Shown: positions 8,522 through 16,560 of the stretch, in pieces
Numbering within the stretch: the stretch's first letter is position 1
How the letters are laid out: every line of letters starts with the position of its first letter
Assembly (NCBI GenBank): GCA_020852155.1
Contig: JADZBJ010000287.1
Location: 1-36,944 of the forward strand
DNA length: 36,944 bases
DNA from: Saprospiraceae bacterium
GTDB taxonomy: Bacteria > Bacteroidota > Bacteroidia > Chitinophagales > Saprospiraceae
Direction: 5' to 3'
The notes under the pieces: model-generated
The model's input: the letters and a program-made list of their open reading frames with translations, nothing else
Database searches by the model: none
Told to the model about the DNA's origin: nothing
Translations under genes and position numbers: made by a program

Positions 8522-11500
8522 ATTTCTGCTTTTCCAGTTCGGAGAGGCGTTTTTCGAAATCCTGCATTTTTTTCAGCAAAGCATCTTTTTCTGCTTTTAA
8601 AGTCTGGATTTCCGACTGTTGTTCCTGAATGGCTTTTACCGCCAGCACACCGAAACCGGCATAATTCAGCGACAGATAATTTTCATTTTTATCACGATCA
8701 AAACGCTGACCAACCAATTCCGGGAACAGCGTTTTTACCTCCTGTGCCAGGAAACCCATCGTAGCTGGCGCATCTTCATTTTCAGAAGTGTAGCGATAAG
8801 TGACCGGATGCAGTTTCATGATTTTTTCCATCAATTGCGCAGGCAAGTCCATGATGTCTTTTTTCAGGCGCTGGTCAGAAATCTGTGTGTAAGCGCCCGT
8901 GGTGGAAAACGAACCTGCCGGATTGCCATTGGCGATGAGGTTCAGGCTGCCATCAGCGTTACTTACCCACAACTCCCAGTTGTCGCCACTGCCGCGGTGT
9001 TCCATCGTAAAGCCTTTGGCATCGTGAAACAAGTGCATGCCTGGTGTTGTGGTACTTCCGCCAATACCTACGCCGCCCACGTCATTGATGGTCAGCATTT
9101 TATCAACAGTTGTATTTTTACCATACTCGATGACAAATTCACCTCCATTGTTGGTATTACGGCTTGCAACACCCCAATAGCTGCCTACACCTGCACTTTG
9201 CATTTTCATGCGAGAGACGCTGGCATCGCTTTCCAGGGTGAGTTGTGGCAAGGTACCGCCGGTTTTAATGTGCGCATCACCATTCACGTCAAGTCTGTAA
9301 GCCGGATTGGAAACATGAAGGCCAACATTGCCATTGTCTGTGACCAAAGCCGGGCCGGAGGTATTATCAATAAAGGCTGCCGGCTCTGCATTCGTGTTAT
9401 ACACTTGTAATTTTCCGGAAGTATTCAGGTCTGCACCGATGATTACATTACCATCGTTGGTGCTGGCAATGTGCGGACTATTGGCTCCGGTAGCCGTCCA
9501 GAAACTGGACGAATTAAGTAATGGCGCCAGATTGACCGAACTGTTATTGACAGACAAGCTAAGCGTAGTATTGTTGAGCGACAGCGTCTGTAATTCGTTA
9601 GTGTTGCTCAGATCGCCAGTATTATTGACTTGAAAAACAGTTGCGCCAATGTTAGTGATGCTAATACCTGCGCCAGCCTGGTAAGTACCGCCACCGCCGC
9701 CTGTGCTGACATCGTCAATGCCAGGCGCCCAGGCTGTACCATTCCATTTCAGTACCTGACCAGTAGTTGCGCCTTGTTGGGCGAGTCGCAATTTGTTAGC
9801 CGTTGTACCATTTCCGGTCAGCGTTGCGTCTGTGCTGGCTGTTTGTGTGCCCCAGTTATCACCTGCTGCTGCGCCCGGCGACCAGGAAGTACCATTCCAG
9901 CGCAGTACCTGACCTACGGTTGCGCCTTGCTGGGCCAGGTTGAGCGGATTTGAAGAAAGTCCATTACCCGTCAAAACGTTGGAGACCGAAACCACCTGCG
10001 TACCCCAGTTATCGCCGGTAGATGTCACGGTTGAAGGTTTCCAGGCAGAACCGTCCCAGCGCAATACCTGACCTGTTGTAGCGCCTTGTTGCGCAATTTT
10101 CAACGGGCTGGCATTCGTGCCTGCGCCGGACAATGTTGCATCCGGTACGACGACTTGAGTACCCCAGTTGTCGCCGCCTGTGCCGTTGCCGGTTTCGTCG
10201 TTGGCGGGCGCCCATTTAACGCCGTCCCACTTCAAAACCTGGCCATCGGCAGCGCCCTGTTGGGCAATGGTCAATGGCGTAGCGGCCGTGCCATTGCCGG
10301 ATAAAACAGTACTGGTTACGGCTGTTTGCGTACCCCAGTTGTCGCCGCCTGTGGCGGAAATGGTTGCAGGAAGCCAGGTAGAAGAAGCGGCATTCCAGCG
10401 TAAAAACTGCCCGTCGGTCGCGCCTTGTTGCGCAATTTTCAACGGGCTGGCATTCGTGCCTGCGCCGGAAAGCGTTGCATCGGGCACGACAACCTGAGTG
10501 CCCCAGTTATCGCCGCCTGTGCCGTTGCCGGTTTCGTCGTTGGCGGGTTGCCATTGTCCGCTCACATATTTGAGCACCTGACCATTGGCGGCGCCCATGT
10601 TGTTGATTTTTGGTCCGGTTACAGCGCCGTTGATGAGGTTGTTCGTACCAACAGCAGCAGGAGCAATTTCTGGATTACCGACAACGCCGGGTTTGATTTG
10701 CAGGTTGCTGAAAATTCCGGTGATGTCACCGTTGGCGTTGGTCGTGGTATTCACATCGTCGTTGCCATCGAGGTCGCCTGTATTGGAAACCGTGTAGGTT
10801 GTGCCATTCAACGATACATTAATACCGTTGCCTGCCTGAATGGTGTTACCGCCGCCTGTGCCGCCCGTTTGATCGGCCGCCGGCGCCCAGGCTGTGCCGT
10901 TGTATTTCAGCACCTGGCCCGTGGTTGCGCCCATGTCGTCCAGTTTGGCAGCAGACACTGCACCGTTGGCAATATTGAGGCTTTCCACGGCATTGTTAGC
11001 CAGTTCACTGGTTGTGATGACATCGGGTTTGATTTGCAGGTTACTGAAAACGCCACTCACATCGCCATTGGCAGTACTGGTTGTGGTCAGGTCGTCAGTG
11101 GCGTTGGTGTCGCCTGCATTGACGATGGTGAATGTCGGGTAAGTGCCGTTCACCGTGATGCCTGTACCGCCACTGATACTGACGGTTTGGCCGCCGTTAT
11201 CAGCGGCAGGCGCCCACGAAGTACCATTCCATTTCAACACCTGACCATTGGCAGCGCCCATGTCGTCCAGTTTGGCTGACGTTACGGCCTGGTCAGCCAG
11301 TTTGACCGTTGAAACCGAACCATTGGCCAGTTCGGCAGTATTCACCGAGCCATCCGCGATTTCAGCAGCGCCAACGACGCCGGGTTTGATTTCTAGCGCA
11401 TTGTAAGCGCCGGTTACATCGCCATTAAATGTTGTATTGGTGAGCAGATCGTCATTGGCATTGACGTCGCCTGTATTGGTAATGGTATAGATCGAACCAT

Positions 11501-12326
11501 TTTGCTGCACATTAATGCCCGCAGCGCCTTGAATATTCGGCAATACCGGCGACAGGAAATGTGTGCCGACATTGGTAATGCGGCCTTCAGCATTGACCGT
11601 AAAATAAGGGATTTGCGTTGCGCTGCCGTAGCTGCCCGGATTGGACAGAACGTTGGTCAGACTGATGGTGCCTGTTCCGGTAATCGGCCCGCCGGTAAGT
11701 CCTGAACCTGTATTGATCTGCGTAACGGTACCTGTAGTGGTGCCCGTATCGTCGTTGGATGGAACCCAGGCTGAGCCATTCCATTTCAATACCTGACCAG
11801 CCTGAGCGCTTTGTTGCGCCAGTCCAATCGGATTAGCAGGCGTGCCGTTGCCTTTGAGGGTCGCATCAACCGACGCAGACTGGCTACCCCAGTTGTCGCC
11901 GCCTGTACCGCCGCCATTGGCTGCGTTTTGCGCATACAACGCATAGGGAACGCTCAACAGTTCGGAAGAACCCAGTACATCAAAAACGTTCGGAGATGAT
12001 TCGAGCGATACCGTCAGGTATTTGCTGCCGCCACCCCAGTTGATGTTGGTAAAACTGCCGACTACTGCCGTACCGTTACCGATGCGCGCATTGATAATGC
12101 CAAATTCGTTGGCGGTGACGGATTGTTTTTCGGAGTAAGCGACAGGGCCATTGGGCGCGCCGCTTTTAATCGCAAAAAGCAGGGTTACATTTTGATTCGT
12201 AATCGGATTGCCATTGTTATCGCGGATGACGCTCTGATAATTGAACATCTGCGGTACAAATTGAGCGGCAATCGGCGCAATAGCGCAAAATACGAACAGC
12301 AAGAGAAGGGTCAGACGCTGTTGCAT
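8520..12326 (-). CDS. Large repetitive tail-fibre-like surface protein with C-terminal S74/intramolecular chaperone (ICA) domain
   Basis: Signal peptide; many GDNWGTQ...ATLxGxGTxxxPLxxAQQGATxGQVLKWNGxxWxP repeats; C-terminus SDQRLKKDIMDLPAQLMEKIMKLHPVTYRY...MGFLAQEVKTLFPELV. Confidence 0.9.
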   Translation of the reverse strand: MQQRLTLLLLFVFCAIAPIAAQFVPQMFNYQSVIRDNNGNPITNQNVTLLFAIKSGAPNGPVAYSEKQSVTANEFGIINARIGNGTAVVGSFTNINWGGGSKYLTVSLESSPNVFDVLGSSELLSVPYALYAQNAANGGGTGGDNWGSQSASVDATLKGNGTPANPIGLAQQSAQAGQVLKWNGSAWVPSNDDTGTTTGTVTQINTGSGLTGGPITGTGTISLTNVLSNPGSYGSATQIPYFTVNAEGRITNVGTHFLSPVLPNIQGAAGINVQQNGSIYTITNTGDVNANDDLLTNTTFNGDVTGAYNALEIKPGVVGAAEIADGSVNTAELANGSVSTVKLADQAVTSAKLDDMGAANGQVLKWNGTSWAPAADNGGQTVSISGGTGITVNGTYPTFTIVNAGDTNATDDLTTTSTANGDVSGVFSNLQIKPDVITTSELANNAVESLNIANGAVSAAKLDDMGATTGQVLKYNGTAWAPAADQTGGTGGGNTIQAGNGINVSLNGTTYTVSNTGDLDGNDDVNTTTNANGDITGIFSNLQIKPGVVGNPEIAPAAVGTNNLINGAVTGPKINNMGAANGQVLKYVSGQWQPANDETGNGTGGDNWGTQVVVPDATLSGAGTNASPLKIAQQGATDGQFLRWNAASSTWLPATISATGGDNWGTQTAVTSTVLSGNGTAATPLTIAQQGAADGQVLKWDGVKWAPANDETGNGTGGDNWGTQVVVPDATLSGAGTNASPLKIAQQGATTGQVLRWDGSAWKPSTVTSTGDNWGTQVVSVSNVLTGNGLSSNPLNLAQQGATVGQVLRWNGTSWSPGAAAGDNWGTQTASTDATLTGNGTTANKLRLAQQGATTGQVLKWNGTAWAPGIDDVSTGGGGGTYQAGAGISITNIGATVFQVNNTGDLSNTNELQTLSLNNTTLSLSVNNSSVNLAPLLNSSSFWTATGANSPHIASTNDGNVIIGADLNTSGKLQVYNTNAEPAAFIDNTSGPALVTDNGNVGLHVSNPAYRLDVNGDAHIKTGGTLPQLTLESDASVSRMKMQSAGVGSYWGVASRNTNNGGEFVIEYGKNTTVDKMLTINDVGGVGIGGSTTTPGMHLFHDAKGFTMEHRGSGDNWELWVSNADGSLNLIANGNPAGSFSTTGAYTQISDQRLKKDIMDLPAQLMEKIMKLHPVTYRYTSENEDAPATMGFLAQEVKTLFPELVGQRFDRDKNENYLSLNYAGFGVLAVKAIQEQQSEIQTLKAEKDALLKKMQDFEKRLSELEKQK

Positions 12327-12372
12327 AAATCGTAATTAGTTTTGGAATGAAATTTTAAATCGGTTCATGTTA

Positions 12373-12528
12373 GTGCCAAGGCATAATTATTTTAAATTTT
12401 AATCTAATTCTTTTTCGCCCCTACTTCCCCATTTTTTCGTCAGATAGCGCTGCTATCTTCCTCAAAAATGGCTCGTACGGACAAAAAATCCATTCGCTTA
12501 ATTCTTTAAACTAATTATGACTTGGCAC
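12373..12528. mobile_element. MITE-like element with ~24-bp terminal inverted repeats and TTA flanking duplication
   Basis: GTGCCAAGGCATAATTATTTTAAA ... TTTAAACTAATTATGACTTGGCAC; flanked by TTA (12370-12372) and TTA (12529-12531); internal palindrome CCATTTTTTCGTCAGATAGCGCTGCTATCTTCCTCAAAAATGG (12429-12471). Confidence 0.7.
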
Positions 12529-12551
12529 TTAGACTCATTTAGAGCCAAAAA

Positions 12552-13046
12552 TCACAACCTTATGATTCGAACGGTGGCAATTGCACGCGTTTTCGGGTCG
12601 GTCAATTGTAGAAAATACGCTCCGGCAGGCCAGGTGGAGCAATCAATCGGCGAACCATCGGCCTGATCCAGCCACTGGTTATCCAGCACCAGTCGCCCGG
12701 TGATGTCCATTATTCTGGCGGACAGGCCACCTGTCTGCTCAGGCGAAAAACGCACCTGAATCAGGTCGGTTGCCGGGTTAGGGAACACCTCAATATTCCA
12801 GTCGGCTAATTCTGTCTGGTGAGTCGAGACAGAAATACAGACATCAGGCTGCTGAAACCCTTGTGTGAATTTACGGCCAGCGCCGGCAATCGTCAGCGTA
12901 GCCACTTCACCAACCGTCCAGTCATGGTGTTGGCCGTTCAGGGTGGCCGAGCCGCCCGAACTGGATAGCACCTGCATGCAAATACTTTGGGAAAAGCTGC
13001 TTTGGGACAGGAAGCAGCACAGAGAAAGGAGTAATAATCGGCTCAT
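12552..13046 (-). CDS. Small secreted protein with T9SS type A C-terminal sorting domain
   Basis: Preferred start MSRLLLLSLCCFLSQSSFSQ at 13046 (ORF extends to 13292); VFPNPATDLIQVRFSPEQ...ARIMDITGRLV...STWPAGAYFLQLTD. Confidence 0.8.
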   Translation of the reverse strand: MSRLLLLSLCCFLSQSSFSQSICMQVLSSSGGSATLNGQHHDWTVGEVATLTIAGAGRKFTQGFQQPDVCISVSTHQTELADWNIEVFPNPATDLIQVRFSPEQTGGLSARIMDITGRLVLDNQWLDQADGSPIDCSTWPAGAYFLQLTDPKTRAIATVRIIRL

Positions 13047-13475
13047 GGTCAAGCGCGGTAAATCGGTTAATTTAAAGTACAAAGAACTGAATAAAAAACA
13101 GATTATACCCCAAATATAGTGCCATTGTCGCCTGTTTGCCACTTTCTGTATGTTAATAACCTGCCCTTGAGTTATTGAAAATTGGCACTTATTCCGTTTC
13201 ATCCCCAAAAATGGTGGTTTCAGATTCATTTTGAGGCCAGGCAACGTGTTGACGGGTAAATTTGTATCAGCAAAAGCCAAAAGGATGCGCACAGGCGCTT
13301 AATCGGCTTATCCAAAATAAACAGTAAGGTAAAACCCTTAATTTTAGATTCAATCAAATAATAATTCGTTAAAACAGGTCTTTTGATATTAAAATATCTG
13401 TTAACGCATGTTACCAAAGATCGCTGCGGCGTTTATAGTTTGTCTGCTGCCGACGAGGCGTCAGACCCATTTACC

Positions 13476-13540
13476 GGAAGATTGTTTTCATTTGGTTTTT
13501 TGGGGTTTTAGCCGTTCGCTTGCAAAAGTGGACGGCTTTT
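13476..13540 (+). terminator. Terminator block copy A
   Basis: ggaagattgttttcatttggttttttggggttttaGCCGttcgcttgcaaaagtggaCGGCtttt. Confidence 0.65.
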
Positions 13541-13576
13541 CTCCCGAATCATGTTCAAAGAAAACTATAAGATAAA

Positions 13577-13642
13577 GGAAGATTGTTTTCATTTGGTTTT
13601 TTAGGGTTGCCGCTCGCTTGCAAAAGCGGGCGGCTTTTTTTT
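13577..13642 (+). terminator. Terminator block copy B (direct repeat of copy A)
   Basis: ggaagattgttttcatttggttttttagggttGCCGCTCGCTTgcaAAAGCGGGCGGCtttttttt. Confidence 0.75.
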
Positions 13643-13647
13643 GTCCG

Positions 13648-14928
13648 CTATTTCACCACCTCTTTCCAGTGCGTTAAATCCGGACGAAACTGCCGCGGAC
13701 GATCTACTTCGTATCGCCAGACAGCCTGCCCCAGACGCGCCAGAAAAGGCACGCCGGTTTGCTCGTAATCATACTTGTCGTCGTTGAAAACGCCATCGGC
13801 ATTACACAGGATGGTAGCCGCCAGAATGAACTCGACCTGATGCGCAAAATCCACGATATAAGCAGCGTCGGTCAGCGTGCCATAGGCTTCGCCGATTTTG
13901 TTAAAACTGCGCACTGCCCCGGACTGTCGCCCCTTGTCTTCACCGAACCATAAAAACTTGCAATAATTGTCGGGGTACTCGCTTTCCAAATATTTCGGAT
14001 GGGTACACTCGCGGGGCCAGCCGCCCATTTGGCGATGCACAAAAGCGTAATCATCGTCGGTGATTTGAAAGCGCATTTGTTCCGGCGCTTCATTCGGGAA
14101 CATGACAGCTCGTATCATTTTTTCCATATCATTCAGGGCAAACCAGTTTTTCCCGCTCATATCAAACGGCTTCCAGATCAGGCTGTCGCCCTGATAATAA
14201 CCGCGCCCTTTGGTGGTGTTGTGCTGCGGATTTGTCCAGGTCTGGCGGCTTTTAATTTCGCCTTGTTTGTACACACCATACGTCGGTTTGTAAAATGTCA
14301 TCGGACTGGTATAGCGGTTGTCGCGCTCCGGGAAACTGTATCGCTTCAGCATCCCCGTGCGGGTGAAGCCTTTTCCCGCTAATTGCTCATTAATGAAATC
14401 TATTCCCAAAAACTCGCACAGGCGGTTGGGGGCGATGTTGTCGCTCACCGCAAAGATTTGCCGAATGTCATGGGCGATATTGGGCTTTCCCGAAGGCGAA
14501 GTAGAGTCTTTTTCAAATACCTGCTGAAAAGGCCGAAGCGAGTCTATGCGATAGGGCGTTTCTTTCGTCAAAGCCGGAAAACCGCTGCGTTGTAAATACC
14601 GGATACGCTCCAGCGACAACAGGGCATAAGGCAGCTTCATCATGCTGGCCGGATAAAAATAACGGCTCGAATCAACATTGAATTCATACGACCGAAAATG
14701 TGGTCGCCCCTCTGCGTCGCGATCAATTTGGGTGTAAATAATCTGCACTTCGTACAACGCCTTATTGTCCAGCACCCGCCTCGAAACCGTGTCCAGTCGG
14801 AGTTCTTTTAAAATGTCAGCCAATGGACCCGACCCATATCGCCCGAACGATGAGCCTTTCAAGCGTGAACAGCCATTTTGTAAAAATAGAAAACTGGCAA
14901 ACGTCAGACAAATCAGGAGTTGGCGCAT
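13648..14928 (-). CDS. Predicted lipoprotein serine hydrolase, class A beta-lactamase-like
   Basis: Preferred start MRQLLICLTFASFLFLQNGCS at 14928; SxxK in PASMMKLPYALLSL, SDN in FAVSDNIAPNRL, NKIGEAYGT as possible KTG counterpart. Confidence 0.65.
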   Translation of the reverse strand: MRQLLICLTFASFLFLQNGCSRLKGSSFGRYGSGPLADILKELRLDTVSRRVLDNKALYEVQIIYTQIDRDAEGRPHFRSYEFNVDSSRYFYPASMMKLPYALLSLERIRYLQRSGFPALTKETPYRIDSLRPFQQVFEKDSTSPSGKPNIAHDIRQIFAVSDNIAPNRLCEFLGIDFINEQLAGKGFTRTGMLKRYSFPERDNRYTSPMTFYKPTYGVYKQGEIKSRQTWTNPQHNTTKGRGYYQGDSLIWKPFDMSGKNWFALNDMEKMIRAVMFPNEAPEQMRFQITDDDYAFVHRQMGGWPRECTHPKYLESEYPDNYCKFLWFGEDKGRQSGAVRSFNKIGEAYGTLTDAAYIVDFAHQVEFILAATILCNADGVFNDDKYDYEQTGVPFLARLGQAVWRYEVDRPRQFRPDLTHWKEVVK

Positions 14929-14933
14929 AGGGT

Positions 14934-14992
<59 letters not shown>

Positions 14993-15246
14993 ATACCAAT
15001 AAAATTGATAATCAATATATTATATGGTAGTGACAAGCAAAATTTGCCGTTGCCAAAACAGGAAAAATTGAGTCCTGAAATTTTTATTGAAAAAATTTTC
15101 AGTCACTGGCAGCGAATGGAAATACCCGTCCGTTAATATCTCGTATCAAACATTGATACTCCGACAAGCAGGCCGCAAGGGTGCTCTTGGCCGGACTTCA
15201 TACGAAGAAAGCAGGTTTTAATTTTTTTAGTTGGTTTTGTTAGTTG

Positions 15247-15282
15247 CAAGAGGCCCGCCGTAAAGTGGGCCTCTTGTTTTTT
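15247..15282 (+). terminator. Rho-independent terminator on + strand without upstream + strand CDS
   Basis: CAAGAGGCCC-gccgtaaagt-GGGCCTCTTG then TTTTTT; perfect 10-bp stem. Confidence 0.75.
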
Positions 15283-15310
15283 GGTGAATGCATCCCTTTC
15301 AGAAAAAAAT

Positions 15311-15400
15311 GTCATCCTGAACGAAGTGAAGGATCTGGTCAAACAGTTGTGCGTGTTTCCGCTTCGTGGGTTGCAGATCCTTCACTGCGTTCAGGATGAC
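15311..15400 (-). repeat. GTCATCCTGA palindromic interspersed element, copy 2 (opposite orientation to copy 1)
   Basis: gtcatcctgaacgaagtgaaggatct...agatccttcactgcgttcaggatgac; loop matches reverse complement of copy 1 loop. Confidence 0.9.
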
Positions 15401-15447
15401 AAACCGTATTTTTTTGCAAATTATTAATTTACAATGAGTTAAAAAAT

Positions 15448-15534
<87 letters not shown>

Positions 15535-15543
15535 AACAAGCGT

Positions 15544-16560
15544 TCATTTTTCAAGCAATTTTTCAAACACCATCGCGCCCGCCAACATCAGGGGCAAAGC
15601 AGGAAACAACGTAACAACATTGGGCGTCATTCCGTTTTTTTCCAAAAATAGCAACCACATATCCAGTAGCAGCACGTGAATCAGGTACAGCGAGAAAGAG
15701 AAACTGCCCACCCACAAAAAGAATCGTTTCAGCCAGGCCAATCCGGTCAGGTACAGTCCGAAACACAAGGAAGTATAACCCGCCAGCGCCGGCATATCAT
15801 TGAAAATTCGGCCGGGCGCACCCATGCGCCGAACCATCAAAAACATTAGCCCCATTGAAAGGGCCGCCACTATGCCGGTCAGCAAAACTTTTGCCATGAG
15901 CGACAAACGTTCGAAGCGCTGCCAAAGAATCGGAAATCCATTGTTGTGCCATTGTTTCCAGGCATCTGCCAAAGCCATACCCAGCGCAAACTCCCAGATA
16001 AATTGCAGCGAACAGCCGTTCCAGGTGCGGTGACTGCCCTTGTCCAGCGCATACGTCAGCACCCACCAGCCTGTCGAAATCAATAATCCTGTGAGCGCAA
16101 ACGGCCAACGTCTCAGGCGGCGCAACATCGCCAGCAGCACCGGAAAAAGCATATAAAACTGTACTACCGCGCTGATAAACCAGAAATGCCCGCCAAACGA
16201 CTCAATGTATTCATCCGAAAACATCTGATACAACAGCACACCAGCCAGCCAGGCGTCCCAGTCATTCGGGAAAAAACCCAGTGCATAATGCGCCAGTAAA
16301 CTCAGCGTCAGCGCCACCACGAATGGCCACCAGACTTTCAACAGACGCCGCTGCCAAAAATCTACTGCCTGAAATGGTTCCCTGACCGACAACATCAGCC
16401 CGAAACCTGACAATAAAAAGAACAGATGAACGCCAGTGCCGCCAAAAGTAATTGCCTGTTGCAAGCCCTGCGAAAGTGGCGCTTTTTGCAGCAGGTGAAA
16501 TACGACAATCGTAAAAATGGCGTAACCTCTGGCAAAATCTATGAACTCAATTTTTTTCAT
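15544..16560 (-). CDS. Acyltransferase 3 family membrane protein
   Basis: Preferred start MKKIEFIDFARGYAIFTIVVFHLLQ at 16560; GTGVHLFFLLSGFGLMLS, GHFWFISAVVQFYMLFP; ATGA overlap with upstream gene. Confidence 0.88.
   Translation of the reverse strand: MKKIEFIDFARGYAIFTIVVFHLLQKAPLSQGLQQAITFGGTGVHLFFLLSGFGLMLSVREPFQAVDFWQRRLLKVWWPFVVALTLSLLAHYALGFFPNDWDAWLAGVLLYQMFSDEYIESFGGHFWFISAVVQFYMLFPVLLAMLRRLRRWPFALTGLLISTGWWVLTYALDKGSHRTWNGCSLQFIWEFALGMALADAWKQWHNNGFPILWQRFERLSLMAKVLLTGIVAALSMGLMFLMVRRMGAPGRIFNDMPALAGYTSLCFGLYLTGLAWLKRFFLWVGSFSFSLYLIHVLLLDMWLLFLEKNGMTPNVVTLFPALPLMLAGAMVFEKLLEK

Larger units (their letters stand above)
13425..13642 (+). ncRNA. Candidate small RNA / leader with duplicated rho-independent terminators
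   Basis: No + strand protein ORF upstream; GTCTG...CAGAC hairpin (13440s-13460s) followed by T-rich stretch and terminator hairpin, then a second copy of the terminator block. Confidence 0.3.

Noticed and set aside
10425-11279. 284-aa + strand ORF with MLRNFQRAGIRACAG-type repeats
   Set aside because: Antisense shadow of the repetitive S74 gene; periodicity is inherited from the coding strand and there is no recognisable domain.
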